Below are positions 1 to 9,800 of a stretch of DNA of 64,000 bases, piece after piece (within the stretch, counting starts at the first letter, position 1; each line of letters starts with the position of its first letter). A model generated the notes under the pieces. The model was not told the DNA's origin. It saw nothing but the letters and a program-made list of their open reading frames with translations, and did no database searches. The DNA is from Schizochytrium sp. CCTCC M209059 (lineage: Eukaryota > Sar > Bigyra > Thraustochytrida > Thraustochytriidae): assembly GCA_000818945.1 (NCBI GenBank), contig KN805374.1, forward strand, positions 1-64,000. The letters run 5' to 3'. Position numbers and translations under genes: made by a program.

Positions 1-659
1 CGAGGTCGAGCCGTCGAGCGGCGTGAAACAGTCTATTCGACGCGCACGCCTCCGTAGCAGCTCACCAACCTCAAGCTCCCGCTCCTCTCGCGTCTTGCTC
101 ACGCCGGCGGCGGCCGCGTTTGCGCCTTCGCGCCTTCGTGCCTCGGCGCTTGCCATCCGCGGGAAATGCATACGTGTTTATGAGTACGCATCCACCAATG
201 CAAACCACATTCGATCATACCACGTGGGCAACTCCTCATCTCATTCGCACTGAGCAGAAAAGTCACGTAGGGCCGGGTTAGTAGTGTGATAGGGGACTGC
301 ACGCGAAGTCCCGGTGTTGAATGTTCTTTTTAATTTTTTTTATTATGATTTCATAATTTGAGAGTAGTATGCATTGCGCAAAAGTTCGTCCAAACCTCAT
401 CTGACTTCTTCAATTCTGCGCCATTCGTCCGCCAGCAATGCGGCCACAATATTTTCATCGCTGCTGGTCGCTTCGCTTCGTATGGGGGCAGATGTCTCCA
501 TTTTTTTTTACTTCCCTCTCCCTTTTTAGCTCGTTCTGGCCGCCGCCATCTGAGTCGTGCCGGCAGACCCGACACGCCTCGCCCACGGCCATGATCACGG
601 CGTCGCGCGGAGGTGCCGAAAATTTCGACCTTTCTAAGATAAAGAGTGGTGTCACTTTT
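1..659. other. gene-free left edge
   Basis: No convincing coding sequence; the overlapping short frames have no recognisable domain. Bases about 205-280 resemble 18405-18490 (around a shared CCACGTG core), suggesting an old dispersed repeat. Confidence 0.5.
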
Positions 660-1078
660 GCGCCCTGGCACCAGCATCTTGCAGGACGCTCGTTAAAGGT
701 AGACGAGGAAGCAATTCGATTTCGCCCTCGCGTGCACAACAAACATGAGTTCGGGATTTCAGCGCTGCGCCATTGTGCCGTCGTTTGGATTAATAAGGAA
801 GGTTCTGAAAATATTATTTAGATTGATAACGACATCGATCGTAGTGCAGGTTTGCGAATCGGTCGTTCAAGTTGCAGGATGCGCGTCAAAGGTAGACGGG
901 GAAGCAATTCGATTTCGCCCTCGCGTGCACAACAAACATGAGTTCGGGATTTTAGCGCTGCGCCATTGTGCCGTCGTTCGATTTAAAAAGGAAGATTTTG
1001 AAAATAGTACCTGGATTGATAATGACATTGTATTATATCAGTAGTGCAGGTTTGCGAAGGGGTCATTCGAGTTGGGAT
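660..1078. repeat. tandem repeat, about 193-200 bp unit, made from the 3' end of the adjacent gene
   Basis: The stretch beginning AAAGGTAGACG recurs at 695 and 888 (period 193), and GTAGTGCAGGTTTGCGAA recurs at 841 and 1041 (period 200). The last unit contains the stop codon and final codons of the minus-strand SH3/coiled-coil gene. On the minus strand the 841 copy can still be read as a diverged version of that tail (N-D-R-F-A-N-L-H-Y against N-D-P-F-A-N-L-H-Y). So the array is a duplication of the gene's 3' terminus and 3' UTR, not foreign DNA. Confidence 0.75.
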
Positions 1079-3446
1079 GTTGCTGCTGTTGTTGTTGAGG
1101 AGCTCCCGGGGGAGGCGGTCGCTGCTGCTGCTGCTGGACGCCGGGCGGGGGGTTCTGACCATAGTATGACTGTTGAGGCTGTTGCTGCTGACCGTATTGG
1201 TTCGAAGGAGGTCCACCATAATACTGCTGCTGCTGCTGCTGCGGCTGGGAAGAACCGTACGAAGGCCCTGGGGCTTGACGCTGGGGCGCAGGAGCGTGAC
1301 GCTGCGGTTGCATGGACCCGCCCCCCGAGGGTGGAGCCTGGCGCTGCGGCACATTGATGGGTGCCGGGGTCGCATACGTGTTGCCATATGCAGGCGCAGG
1401 CTTCCATGAAGCAGGCGTGGCCGGGGGCGGCGGGCGCTGTTGCTCCATTTGCTGCTGCTGGCGTTGCTGCTCCTGCTGCTGGCGTTGCTGCTCCTGCTGA
1501 CGGCGCTGCTCTTCCTGCTGACGCTGCATCATCGAGGACTGACGCTCCATTTCGAGACGCTGCTTGTCGTTCATGAGCTGCGCCTTTTCGGCTTCGAGAC
1601 GATCACGCTCCTGCATAAACTGGTGGTTTTGCTGCTGCGCGAGACGGGCTTGCTCCTGATGGCGACGCGTCTCCTCAATCTGTTGGTTGATGCGAGCGGA
1701 AGCCGCGCGCTCGACGTTCTGCCGCGCTTGAGCCTCGATGTCAAGTTTTTGACGAAGATCGTCAGCAAGGCGCTTCTGGTTGTTCACCTCGGCATGAGCA
1801 GCGCCGACCGCGGCCTTGAGCTTTTCGGTCTCGCTCGACATTTGCGCAATGAGCGCGTTTTGACCCTGCACCTGCTGCGTGAGGCTCTGAATCTGCGCAT
1901 GCATACGCTGCTGGTTGCCCTGAACGCCCTGGAGCTGCTGCTGCAGCTCGGTGCGCAGCGCCACGGCACTGGCCTTTTCCTGCTTGAGCTTGTCGATCTC
2001 GGCCTGCATTTGACGGTACCGGACGGCGTAGCCTTGGTTGATCTCGTCGCGCTGGCGCTTGGCAGCCTCTTGCTCCTTGAGAAGGGCCTGCTCGACGCGT
2101 TCGCGCTTGGACTTTTCCTCGACGGCCATCGCGCGCGCGTTGGAGATCTCCTGAAGATCCTTGGCCTTTTGCGTCTCGTATTCGGCCCGCTTGCGCTGCA
2201 AGGTCTCCTCGAGTTTCTTGCGGTCGTTCTGGCGGTTGGCCTGCACTTGCGCGGCAAACTGGGCCTCGGCAAGCTTGCGCTGCTGCTCGACGGCGCTGCG
2301 CGCCTTGGCAATATCCATCTTGGCCTGTTCCAGGCGTTGCTCGTACGTTTGACGCATCGCGTCGAGCGCCTGCGCGTGCGAGGCCTTTTCCTGCTCGTAC
2401 TGGGCCTGCAGGGAGCTGCCCTTTTGCTTCTCGGCCATGAACATTTCCGCGCGCCGGCGAGACTCCTCCTCGCGCCGCAAGACGTCTTCGCGGTTGCGCT
2501 TCTCGTAGTCTTCCTGGAGCTGCGCAAGGCGCTTCTCGAGGGCCTCCTTCTCCTGCTTGCTGTTGTTAAATGCGTCTTCAATCAGGTTCGCCGCGTTGCC
2601 TTGCTCCTTTTTCAGTTCGGCCTCGAGTCCGCTTCGCGTCCGCGCGTGCTCCATGCGCTCGGCCTCGAGCAGGCGCTCATATTCCTCCTTGGACGCTTCT
2701 GCGTGCTGGAGGGCCACCTTCATGGACTCGTTGTCCTGCGCCAACTTTTGCGACTTTTCGCGCTCCGCCATGAACTGCTCGGCGCGCTTCTGCGACTGAT
2801 CCTCGCGCGAAAGGGCAAAGTCTCGCTCGCGGACCTCGAACTCGGAGCGCATTTGGGCCGCCTGCGCCACGAGCCGCTCGTTCTCCTTGAGCACGGACTC
2901 AAGCCGTTCCTGCGCGGCCGAGTTCGCCTCGGCCTGCTTATCCATGAGTTCGTGCTGCATGCTGTGGTCCTTCTCCGCGAGCTTTTGCTCCGCCTGCACG
3001 CGCTGCTCCCGCTCCGTGCTGAGTTCCTCCTGCAACTGCTTGACGCGCTCCTCGAGGCTGCTCGTTTGCTTGCGAGCCGCTTCGAGTTCGCCCTGCTGGT
3101 GGTCCACGGCCTGCTGCCGCATGGCCGCCTCGTGTTCGGCCTGCGCCTTTTCTAGCTGTGCGCGCTGCAGCTCCGCATCCGCGAGCTGCGCGTCGTGGCC
3201 TTCGCCGTCCTCTCCGAAGCCGTCGTCCACGTCGTCCTCCTCATCTTCGGGAGGCCCTTGCGGCGGCGCGCCCTCGGGAAAGTCCAGGAACGCCGTCGGG
3301 AAGATCCCCTCCTGCCCGTCGCCCCCGACCACCTCGCACCACCCGTCGCCGTAGTCGCACTGCACCTCCACCTCGTCGCCCTCCTGCGCGCCCACCTGGC
3401 CCTCCCCGTTCGGCTCGAAGTCCGTGTTCACCACGCCGCGCGTCAT
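1038..3446 (-). CDS. SH3 domain / long coiled-coil / Pro-Gln-rich protein, possibly endocytic
   Basis: An 802-residue protein starting at an ATG. Residues 1-60 form an SH3 domain, with the acidic RT-loop region, the DGWCEV segment holding the conserved Trp, and EGIFPTAFL near its end. An acidic linker follows, then a very long Gln/Glu/Lys/Arg/Ala-rich coiled coil (about 85-610) and a Gln/Pro/Tyr/Gly-rich disordered tail. The last residues contain DPF, the type of motif that binds AP2 appendage domains. SH3 plus coiled coil plus DPF suggests a cytoplasmic scaffold in endocytosis or the actin cortex; that role is inference. No close family is recognised. The gene is divergent from GRASP. Its final codons lie inside a tandem repeat that duplicated the gene's 3' end. 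Confidence 0.85.
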   Translation of the reverse strand: MTRGVVNTDFEPNGEGQVGAQEGDEVEVQCDYGDGWCEVVGGDGQEGIFPTAFLDFPEGAPPQGPPEDEEDDVDDGFGEDGEGHDAQLADAELQRAQLEKAQAEHEAAMRQQAVDHQQGELEAARKQTSSLEERVKQLQEELSTEREQRVQAEQKLAEKDHSMQHELMDKQAEANSAAQERLESVLKENERLVAQAAQMRSEFEVRERDFALSREDQSQKRAEQFMAEREKSQKLAQDNESMKVALQHAEASKEEYERLLEAERMEHARTRSGLEAELKKEQGNAANLIEDAFNNSKQEKEALEKRLAQLQEDYEKRNREDVLRREEESRRRAEMFMAEKQKGSSLQAQYEQEKASHAQALDAMRQTYEQRLEQAKMDIAKARSAVEQQRKLAEAQFAAQVQANRQNDRKKLEETLQRKRAEYETQKAKDLQEISNARAMAVEEKSKRERVEQALLKEQEAAKRQRDEINQGYAVRYRQMQAEIDKLKQEKASAVALRTELQQQLQGVQGNQQRMHAQIQSLTQQVQGQNALIAQMSSETEKLKAAVGAAHAEVNNQKRLADDLRQKLDIEAQARQNVERAASARINQQIEETRRHQEQARLAQQQNHQFMQERDRLEAEKAQLMNDKQRLEMERQSSMMQRQQEEQRRQQEQQRQQQEQQRQQQQMEQQRPPPPATPASWKPAPAYGNTYATPAPINVPQRQAPPSGGGSMQPQRHAPAPQRQAPGPSYGSSQPQQQQQQYYGGPPSNQYGQQQQPQQSYYGQNPPPGVQQQQQRPPPPGAPQQQQQQHPNSNDPFANLHY

Positions 3447-4401
3447 CTTCGCCTGCGCCTCGCGGGCCTCTCCTGCCTCTAGAAACGCGCCGCTCTCGCG
3501 CGCCGCTCTCGCGCCTCCGCGGGCCCGGCGCCGCCGACTCCTCGCTCTCCGCGCGCGCCTCCGCCGGGTCTGGCCTGGCCTGGCCGGCGCTCAACCAGGT
3601 CTGTCTCGCGCCGAGGGAGACGAGGCAAGATACCCCCGGGAGATCGATTGATCGATTGAGCGATTGAGCGATCGAAAGAAAGAAGGAAAGAAGGAAAGAA
3701 AGAAAGGAAAAAGGATAGAGCAGCTGCAGACGGAGGGAGGGATAGATAGTCTGGCGATCGCGCGCCCTCTCCGCAGAGCGCTGCAGCGCTGCGCGGCCGC
3801 GCGGCCCTGCCCGCTGCTGCGCACCGCCCGCCGCGTGCGTGCGCGCCTTCGCGCCTTCGCGCCTTCGCGCCTCTCTTTCCCTCGCCCGCCTGCGCGCCTG
3901 AGTCGCGAGCGCGGGGCCGCGTCGAGCGAGATTGGATTTGGATTCGGATTTGGAGTGCAGACGCCGCGCTCGCCGCCGCGCAAGTCGCCTAGCCGCGGAT
4001 ACCCCACTTCGCTCGCCCCATTCTCTACTTGCGCGCACCCTCCCGCTGCAACTGAGGCTCTGCCGCCCACGCCGCCGCCACTGCCGACGCGGCCAATGCG
4101 CCACTTGCGCGCGCCGCTTTCGCCACTTGCGCGCGCGCGGATAACCGACTTGCGGCGGACCGTGCGTGCCGTTGGGCCCGCGGGAGACAAGAGGAGCACA
4201 GCGCGCGCACGCGGCCTCGCGAGACATGCACGCACGCGCCCCGCCTGCGACGGCTAGCCGAGACGAGGCGAGGCGAGGCGAGGCAGACCCCGCGCGCGTC
4301 GTCTCCGGCCGCGGACGCCGCCGCCTCTGCGGGCTTCGTCCCCCTCTCGCCCGCGCACGCTCAAGTGCCGCCGCCGTGCGACAAACAGCGGGCGGGGCCT
4401 G

Positions 4402-4530
4402 GATGGAACGCGCACCCGTGACAAGCATGGGCGCCGTTCTTTCGGTGTTCCGGCGCAGATATTTCGGATGGAACGGACACCTGCGACAAGCAGGACATTG
4501 TTCTTTCATCGTTCCAACGCGGATATCCTA
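4402..4530. repeat. two-copy 65-bp tandem repeat upstream of GRASP
   Basis: GATGGAACG occurs at 4402 and 4467. In both copies it is followed, at matched spacing, by GACAAGCA, GTTCTTTC, GTTCC and GATAT. The blocks are conserved while the spacers differ, the pattern expected of duplicated protein-binding sites. Confidence 0.6.
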
Positions 4531-4573
4531 TCTTTTCCTCCTTTCCTTCGCCAGCGGTGGTAGTGGTACGTAG

Positions 4574-4582
4574 TAGGCCTAG
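4574..4582. promoter_or_regulatory. recurrent intergenic palindrome TAGGCCTAG (one of six)
   Basis: Exact TAGGCCTAG also occurs at 19904, 25969, 29297, 33431 and 48307, and a one-base variant (AAGGCCTAG) at about 39549. All are outside coding sequence, within about 300 bp of a gene end. Chance expectation for this 9-mer on both strands in 64 kb is about 0.5. Function unknown. Confidence 0.45.
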
Positions 4583-4794
4583 TAAGCCGCAAGAGAGAAG
4601 GAAAGCAAACGGCGAGCTCGCCGCGGCACGGACGCGCCAGAAGGCCGCTGGCGCGCGGCCCTGCTGGTCCGCTGCCTCTCGCGTTACCCGTGCTGCCACC
4701 GCCTAACGCTCCAACCCTTCCCTACCCTTCCCCCCTCAAAGAGTGCCGTTGCTGGGGACGCTCGCACTTGCCTTGTTGAAGTGCTCGGTCCGAG

Positions 4795-6273
4795 ATGGGC
4801 AGCGAGCAGTCCACGAACCAAGGCGGCGCCGCCGAGGCCGCCGCCAAAAGCGAAGAACTCCCCGACTTCCTACGCGAACGCACCTCCGGATACAGGGTGC
4901 TCGCGATCCAAGAAAACTCGCCAGCCTGTAGGGAGGGCATCGTCCCATTCTTCGACTTTATCGTCAAGGCCAACGAGGTGCCACTGCAAACCGAGGATGG
5001 TACCTTTGTGCAAATCATCCGCGCTTTTGAAAACAAACCGCTGACCATCACGATCTTCAACTGCAAGTGTAAGCAGCTGCGCAAGCTCTCCTTTGTCCCT
5101 CGCCGTGGATGGGGCGGCGACGGCCTTCTCGGGCTCACCATCAAGTTCGACACCTTTGCCGACGCAGATGAAAAGGTGGTGCATGTCCTTGATGTCGTGC
5201 CCAAATCCCCCGCAAATCTCGCCGGTCTGCAACCTCATACAGACTACCTTCTTGGCACGCCTTACATGGCCTTTTCAGATCTCGATGAGCTCTTCGATTT
5301 AGTTTCCGAAGTAGCTGCCGAGAACGACGCCGCCGAGCCTCGCGGCATTGATATCTTCGTCTACTCCACCGCAACAGATACAGTGCGTCGCCTCGTCATT
5401 ACGCCTCGATCAGGATGGGGCGGAGATGGTATCCTTGGATGTGGCATCGGGTTTGGATACTTGCACCGGCTCCCTCGTGCAGTGCAGGATACCACTGGCG
5501 TTGCGCGCGTCGAAGACCTCATTGCGCTTAGCGCACGCACGCCGCCCCGCTCCATGCATATAGAGGAGACCAAGGGTAACGATGCGGAGCCTTCTGTACC
5601 CTCGCAGTCCGTTAAAGAGCTTCCATCCTCACCGCCTTTAGCGACAAAACCGGAGCAACCCTCCACAAACTCTGCATTGCAGTCGCATTCGCCGTCACCT
5701 GCACAAGCTAACGCGCCACTTCCACTTCCGACATCGCCAGAGTCAAGCATGGCGTCACCACCTCCATCATCATTGTCGTCGCTGCCGCCGCCGTCCCCAC
5801 CACCATCACCACCACCAGCAACATCATCACCGACTTCAAAAGAGGAAACGGAGAGCCCGCCTCCGGAATTGCCGCCCGATTCGCCGTCATTGTCACCACA
5901 GCATCCGACGCAGGATCCTGGCGCAGATCCGGGAATCGCTAGCGGACAGTGGGTCATGACGCAAAGTGGGCCCGGCGTTGTCTTGGGTCGCCGTGCATCC
6001 ACGTATGTCATCTCGCTCGATTGGAAACTTGCCAACGGGGCCTCGTGCTTTGCTTTCTTGCAACGTACAAGCTTTCACGCCATCGCAAATCCAGCAAGAC
6101 TCAAGTCGGCATCGTCCAGCACGGCCAGTCGTCGCAAACTCAATGCCAGCTTTGACAGCAGTGCTAATGGTGGCAACCAGCACGATCAAGAGCTCGTTTA
6201 CAGCGATTCGGATCAGGACCAAGATGCCGAAGTCATCGACGTCAATCTTGGCCGACCACAGCCTTCGCTCTGA
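4795..6273 (+). CDS. GRASP: Golgi reassembly stacking protein (GRASP55/65, Grh1 family)
   Basis: A 492-residue protein. It starts MGSEQS, an N-myristoylation signal (Gly2, Ser6), as in animal GRASPs. Two PDZ-like GRASP domains follow at about 30-125 and 125-240. Each contains a GWGGDGxLG block (near residues 105 and 207) and the VP.SPA..AGL motif of the second repeat, which is diagnostic. The rest is a Ser/Pro/Thr-rich region (about 255-375), as in the regulatory SPR domain, and then an uncharacterised segment of about 50 residues beginning GQWVMTQSGPGV. Known family role: tethering Golgi membranes and unconventional secretion. No Cys follows the Gly at the N terminus, so membrane attachment probably depends on myristate and partners. 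Divergent from the SH3/DPF gene. Confidence 0.93.
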   Translation: MGSEQSTNQGGAAEAAAKSEELPDFLRERTSGYRVLAIQENSPACREGIVPFFDFIVKANEVPLQTEDGTFVQIIRAFENKPLTITIFNCKCKQLRKLSFVPRRGWGGDGLLGLTIKFDTFADADEKVVHVLDVVPKSPANLAGLQPHTDYLLGTPYMAFSDLDELFDLVSEVAAENDAAEPRGIDIFVYSTATDTVRRLVITPRSGWGGDGILGCGIGFGYLHRLPRAVQDTTGVARVEDLIALSARTPPRSMHIEETKGNDAEPSVPSQSVKELPSSPPLATKPEQPSTNSALQSHSPSPAQANAPLPLPTSPESSMASPPPSSLSSLPPPSPPPSPPPATSSPTSKEETESPPPELPPDSPSLSPQHPTQDPGADPGIASGQWVMTQSGPGVVLGRRASTYVISLDWKLANGASCFAFLQRTSFHAIANPARLKSASSSTASRRKLNASFDSSANGGNQHDQELVYSDSDQDQDAEVIDVNLGRPQPSL

Positions 6274-6335
6274 TCGTGTGTGGCCAACACACCAACGACC
6301 TCTTTTTCCATTCCATGTTTCTCTTTCTTTGCTCG

Positions 6336-6373
<38 letters not shown>

Positions 6374-6843
6374 TTCTCTTCCTTGATACTAGACTTTACT
6401 CAACCATGTTTCATCACTTTTGGTTGGGAAAAACAAAAAACAAAATACAAAACATAGGTACAGAGCGAGGCTGAGGCATGTCTTTTTGTCGGCGCCTCTT
6501 CCTTTCTCTTTTTTTTTTTTTTTTTTCTTGCTCCTCTTTGTCAGCTTGGACTTGCTCTTGCTCTTGCAGACGGCGCCAAGGATACAATCGCAGCCTCATG
6601 CATACATACTACACCCATGACACAGCCAAATCTCAAACGCACAATTACTACAGAGAAGCAGCAGCACACACCTTGAGAAGGTGTGTACCACTGAAACGGT
6701 CACCGTTTCGATTTGATTTCCGCTGACGATTGCGTTTCCACCTCTTGTTTTTACGTATGCACGTACGCACGCACGCACGCACGCAAGAAAGCAAGCAAGC
6801 AAGCAAGCACATAGCAAAGCATCATCAAGGGTTGTTAAAGAAG
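6274..6843. other. intergenic region with microsatellites
   Basis: Contains a (CT) run of about 16 units (6338-6370), an 18-T tract (6509-6526), and (ACGC)n then (AAGC)n just before the next gene's start (about 6765-6810). An in-frame upstream extension of the next gene runs through these simple repeats and is probably 5' UTR. Confidence 0.5.
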
Positions 6844-9800
6844 ATGGTGGACGCGTGTGGATGGACCACGGATGAGCTCGTGCAGGCTGCGCACGGATCG
6901 CTTCGCAAGACACGCGTTGAAGGGCGTGTAGTGACGCGAGCCGACGTGGAAAATGTGCTAGAGAACCTGGGGCCCTTCGTGCGCAAGACACTTGACCAAG
7001 GGCGCGCGGTGCAAATTGCCAAGCTCGGGACCTTTGTCCCTGCCGCGAGAGAGCCAATCGACGCGCGTGGTGCGACGCTGTGTCTCGCCTCCGACTTTCT
7101 CGCAGGATGCGGCGTGCGCCAGCGCAAGGCCTCCAAGGGCCGCGTGCAAGGCGCAACGCGTCTCAACTTTCTGGCCCTTGCACAATTTGCACATTTGCCC
7201 AAAGACCTCTGCCGAAAGGTCGTCGATACTCTCGTTTGGTCCATTTCCTTTGCTCTTACAAAAGACAAAGCATACATGCACCTTGAGTTTCCAGGCCTTG
7301 GGCTCTTCTCCTGCAGACGTGGCGTTTGCGATTTTACCTTTGGTGACTCGCACGAGCTACGTGGCGACATTGAAGATTCCTCCTCTTCTCTCTTTGATGA
7401 TGTTGGCCCCGCATCACCTTCCCAGAATCAGAGCTACTCTCACAGCAACAACAATCACTACAAAGAGGATTACGAGGCAGGTCATATTACTGCTGCTGCT
7501 GATGCTGCTGCTGATGATCATGATTATGATTATGTTGACAGGGCTGAGCAACCTCCTGTTGATGGTGGCGGCGCGCTTGCCTCGCGCGCCGCCGCACCTG
7601 TGCGACGCGTCGTCATTCCACCATCCATGGACAGGCTTCGCGAAAAGGTCAAAGAACGCGGGGGTGCCAATGGGATCAACTCGCTCAGCCGGCTCTTACG
7701 CATCATGGACGATTCTGGGGACGGTTGTCTGAGCCGAACAGAGCTCAAGTATGGCCTGCAAGATTATGGTATCCGCATCAACAACGCAGAACTGGACGAG
7801 CTCTTTACGTTTCTCGACCGCGACCGCAGCGGTAAAATCAGCTTCGATGAATTTCTCGCGGGAATGCGAGGACCTCTCAGTAAGCGCCGTCTGGACCTCA
7901 TCCACACTGCCTTTGGTCGTCTCGATCGCACCGGTGACGGTGTCGTTACGTTAGAGGACCTTGAAATGACGTACGACCCCAGCCACGACCCAGACGTGCA
8001 GGCGGGCCGCACCGAGCCAGCAGATGCGCTGCGCGTCTTTCTTGCACAGTTCGACACAATCGATCAGGACGGCATCGTCACCGAGCTTGAGTTCCAGGAA
8101 TACTACAAGAATGTCAGTGCTTCCATTGATGATGATGACTACTTTGAGCTCATGATGCGCAACGCTTGGCATATTTCAGGAGGCAAAGGACAAACGGCCA
8201 ACACCACCAATCGCCGCGTTCTCGTCACTCACGCCGATGGCTCGCAAACGATTGAAGAAATCAAAGACGATCTTTGGGTGGACAAAAACGACCACGCAGA
8301 AATGAAACGCCGTATCGCCCAGGCCAATGTTCATGCGCAGGGAGATCTTGGCATGTACCATGCTTCGGAAACCACTTCGGCCCCAGCCAGACGCGCCAAG
8401 CCCGCCTCGCTTTTCCAGCGACGCGCATCATCCAAGCCCCCGAGCACAACACGCCGCCACGAGCCAACGCTCGCCTTTGCTCATGGCAACGAGTCTACTC
8501 CCGGAGATCAGGCGCTTCCTGGCGAGACAGCTCGGCCTGTTGACGAGTCAGCAAGTGTAGAAGACCCCATGAAAAAACTCGGCAAGCTGCTTCAAGCGCG
8601 GCGCATGGGCATTGACGACTTTCTTCTTCGCATTGGCGCGAATCGCGTCATGGGCAGCGCATCCATTGATGTCGCGGCCTTTTTTCGCGGTCTTTCACGC
8701 TTTGACCCAACAATGTCTGAACAGGATGCAGAGGCCATTGCGCGAGCCGCAGACAGCGACAAGTCCGGGTCCATCGACGTCGCCGAGCTCTGCGCATACC
8801 TTCAGGGCGCCAGCGCTCTGGAGCGCGTCAAGCAAGTCGTCACACGAAGAGGAGGCATGAACGGCATTGTGGGACTCACGCGCATCTTGCGCAATATGGA
8901 CGTTTCTGGCGACCTCGCTCTCGATCGTCGCGAGCTCGCCGATGGCTTTGCTGCGCTCGATGTCAAGCTTTCCTCCAAGGACGTCCAAGACCTCTTTGCC
9001 TATTTTGACAAGGATCGCAACGGCAAAATCAGTGTCGACGAGTTTCTCATCGGACTTCGCGGAGATCTCAACCCCCGTCGAAAGGATCTCGTCGCATTGG
9101 CCTTTGCGCGGGTTGATCGCACCGGAGACGGCATTCTCACCGTCCAAGACCTCGAGCTTTCCTACGATCCTTCGCAGCACCCCGATTTCAAGGCAGGTAC
9201 CAAGACCAAGACGCAGGTTTTGCGCGAATTTCTTGATAGTTTCGATGGTCTCGAAAAGGACGGCGTCGTCACACAGGATGAATTTTTCGACTACTACAAG
9301 GGTCTTAGTGCATCCATCGATGACGACAACTACTTTGAGCTCATGATGCGCAACGCCTGGCATATTTCGGGCGGAACGGGCCAGTGCGCCAACACGGCCA
9401 ATCGTCGCGTTCTCGTCACGCAAAAGGACGGACGCCAGACGGTAGAAGAGGTTCATGATGACCTTTACATGGACAAGCACCAGGCGCATGCCCAGGTACG
9501 AGCGCGGATCGGAAATGAAAAGGTTGCCGAGGTCTCATCGTACTTTGCATCGGACGCCACCGAAAAGCCGCGCCGTGCTAGGGCTCCACCAACAGCAAGT
9601 GCGTGCGCACAGAAAGTGGCGGCTGCGCGTGCGCAGCCTCGCGGCAGGTCGAGGCAAGGTCAGCAGCTAAAGCAAGAGCCAAAACTCACACATCGCCTCG
9701 GGCCCTCTCAGAGTCAATCGCAGCTTGCCTGGGGGCGTAAACCCTCTCACGCACGAGATAAGGCGTCCACTCCCGACTTTTCACAGACTTTCATGGGCGA

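Larger units (their letters stand above)
3447..4794. promoter_or_regulatory. shared upstream region of the SH3 gene (-) and GRASP (+)
   Basis: Head-to-head intergenic region of 1.35 kb. It holds a GAAAGAAG purine tract (about 3674-3713), a CGCCTTCG short tandem repeat (about 3843-3872), a two-copy 65-bp tandem repeat (4402-4530) and one TAGGCCTAG palindrome (4574-4582). Long open frames here are by-products of high GC with arginine/alanine-rich translations. No coding gene seen. Confidence 0.5.

Noticed and set aside
1440..3155. 571-codon plus-strand open frame, Leu/Arg-rich
   Set aside because: Exact antisense of the coiled-coil region of the SH3 gene; the composition is the mirror of Gln/Glu/Lys codons and there is no domain.
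3241..4509. 422-codon minus-strand frame upstream of and overlapping the SH3 gene
   Set aside because: Arg/Ala-rich GC-driven frame; the SH3 domain begins at the ATG at 3446 in another frame.
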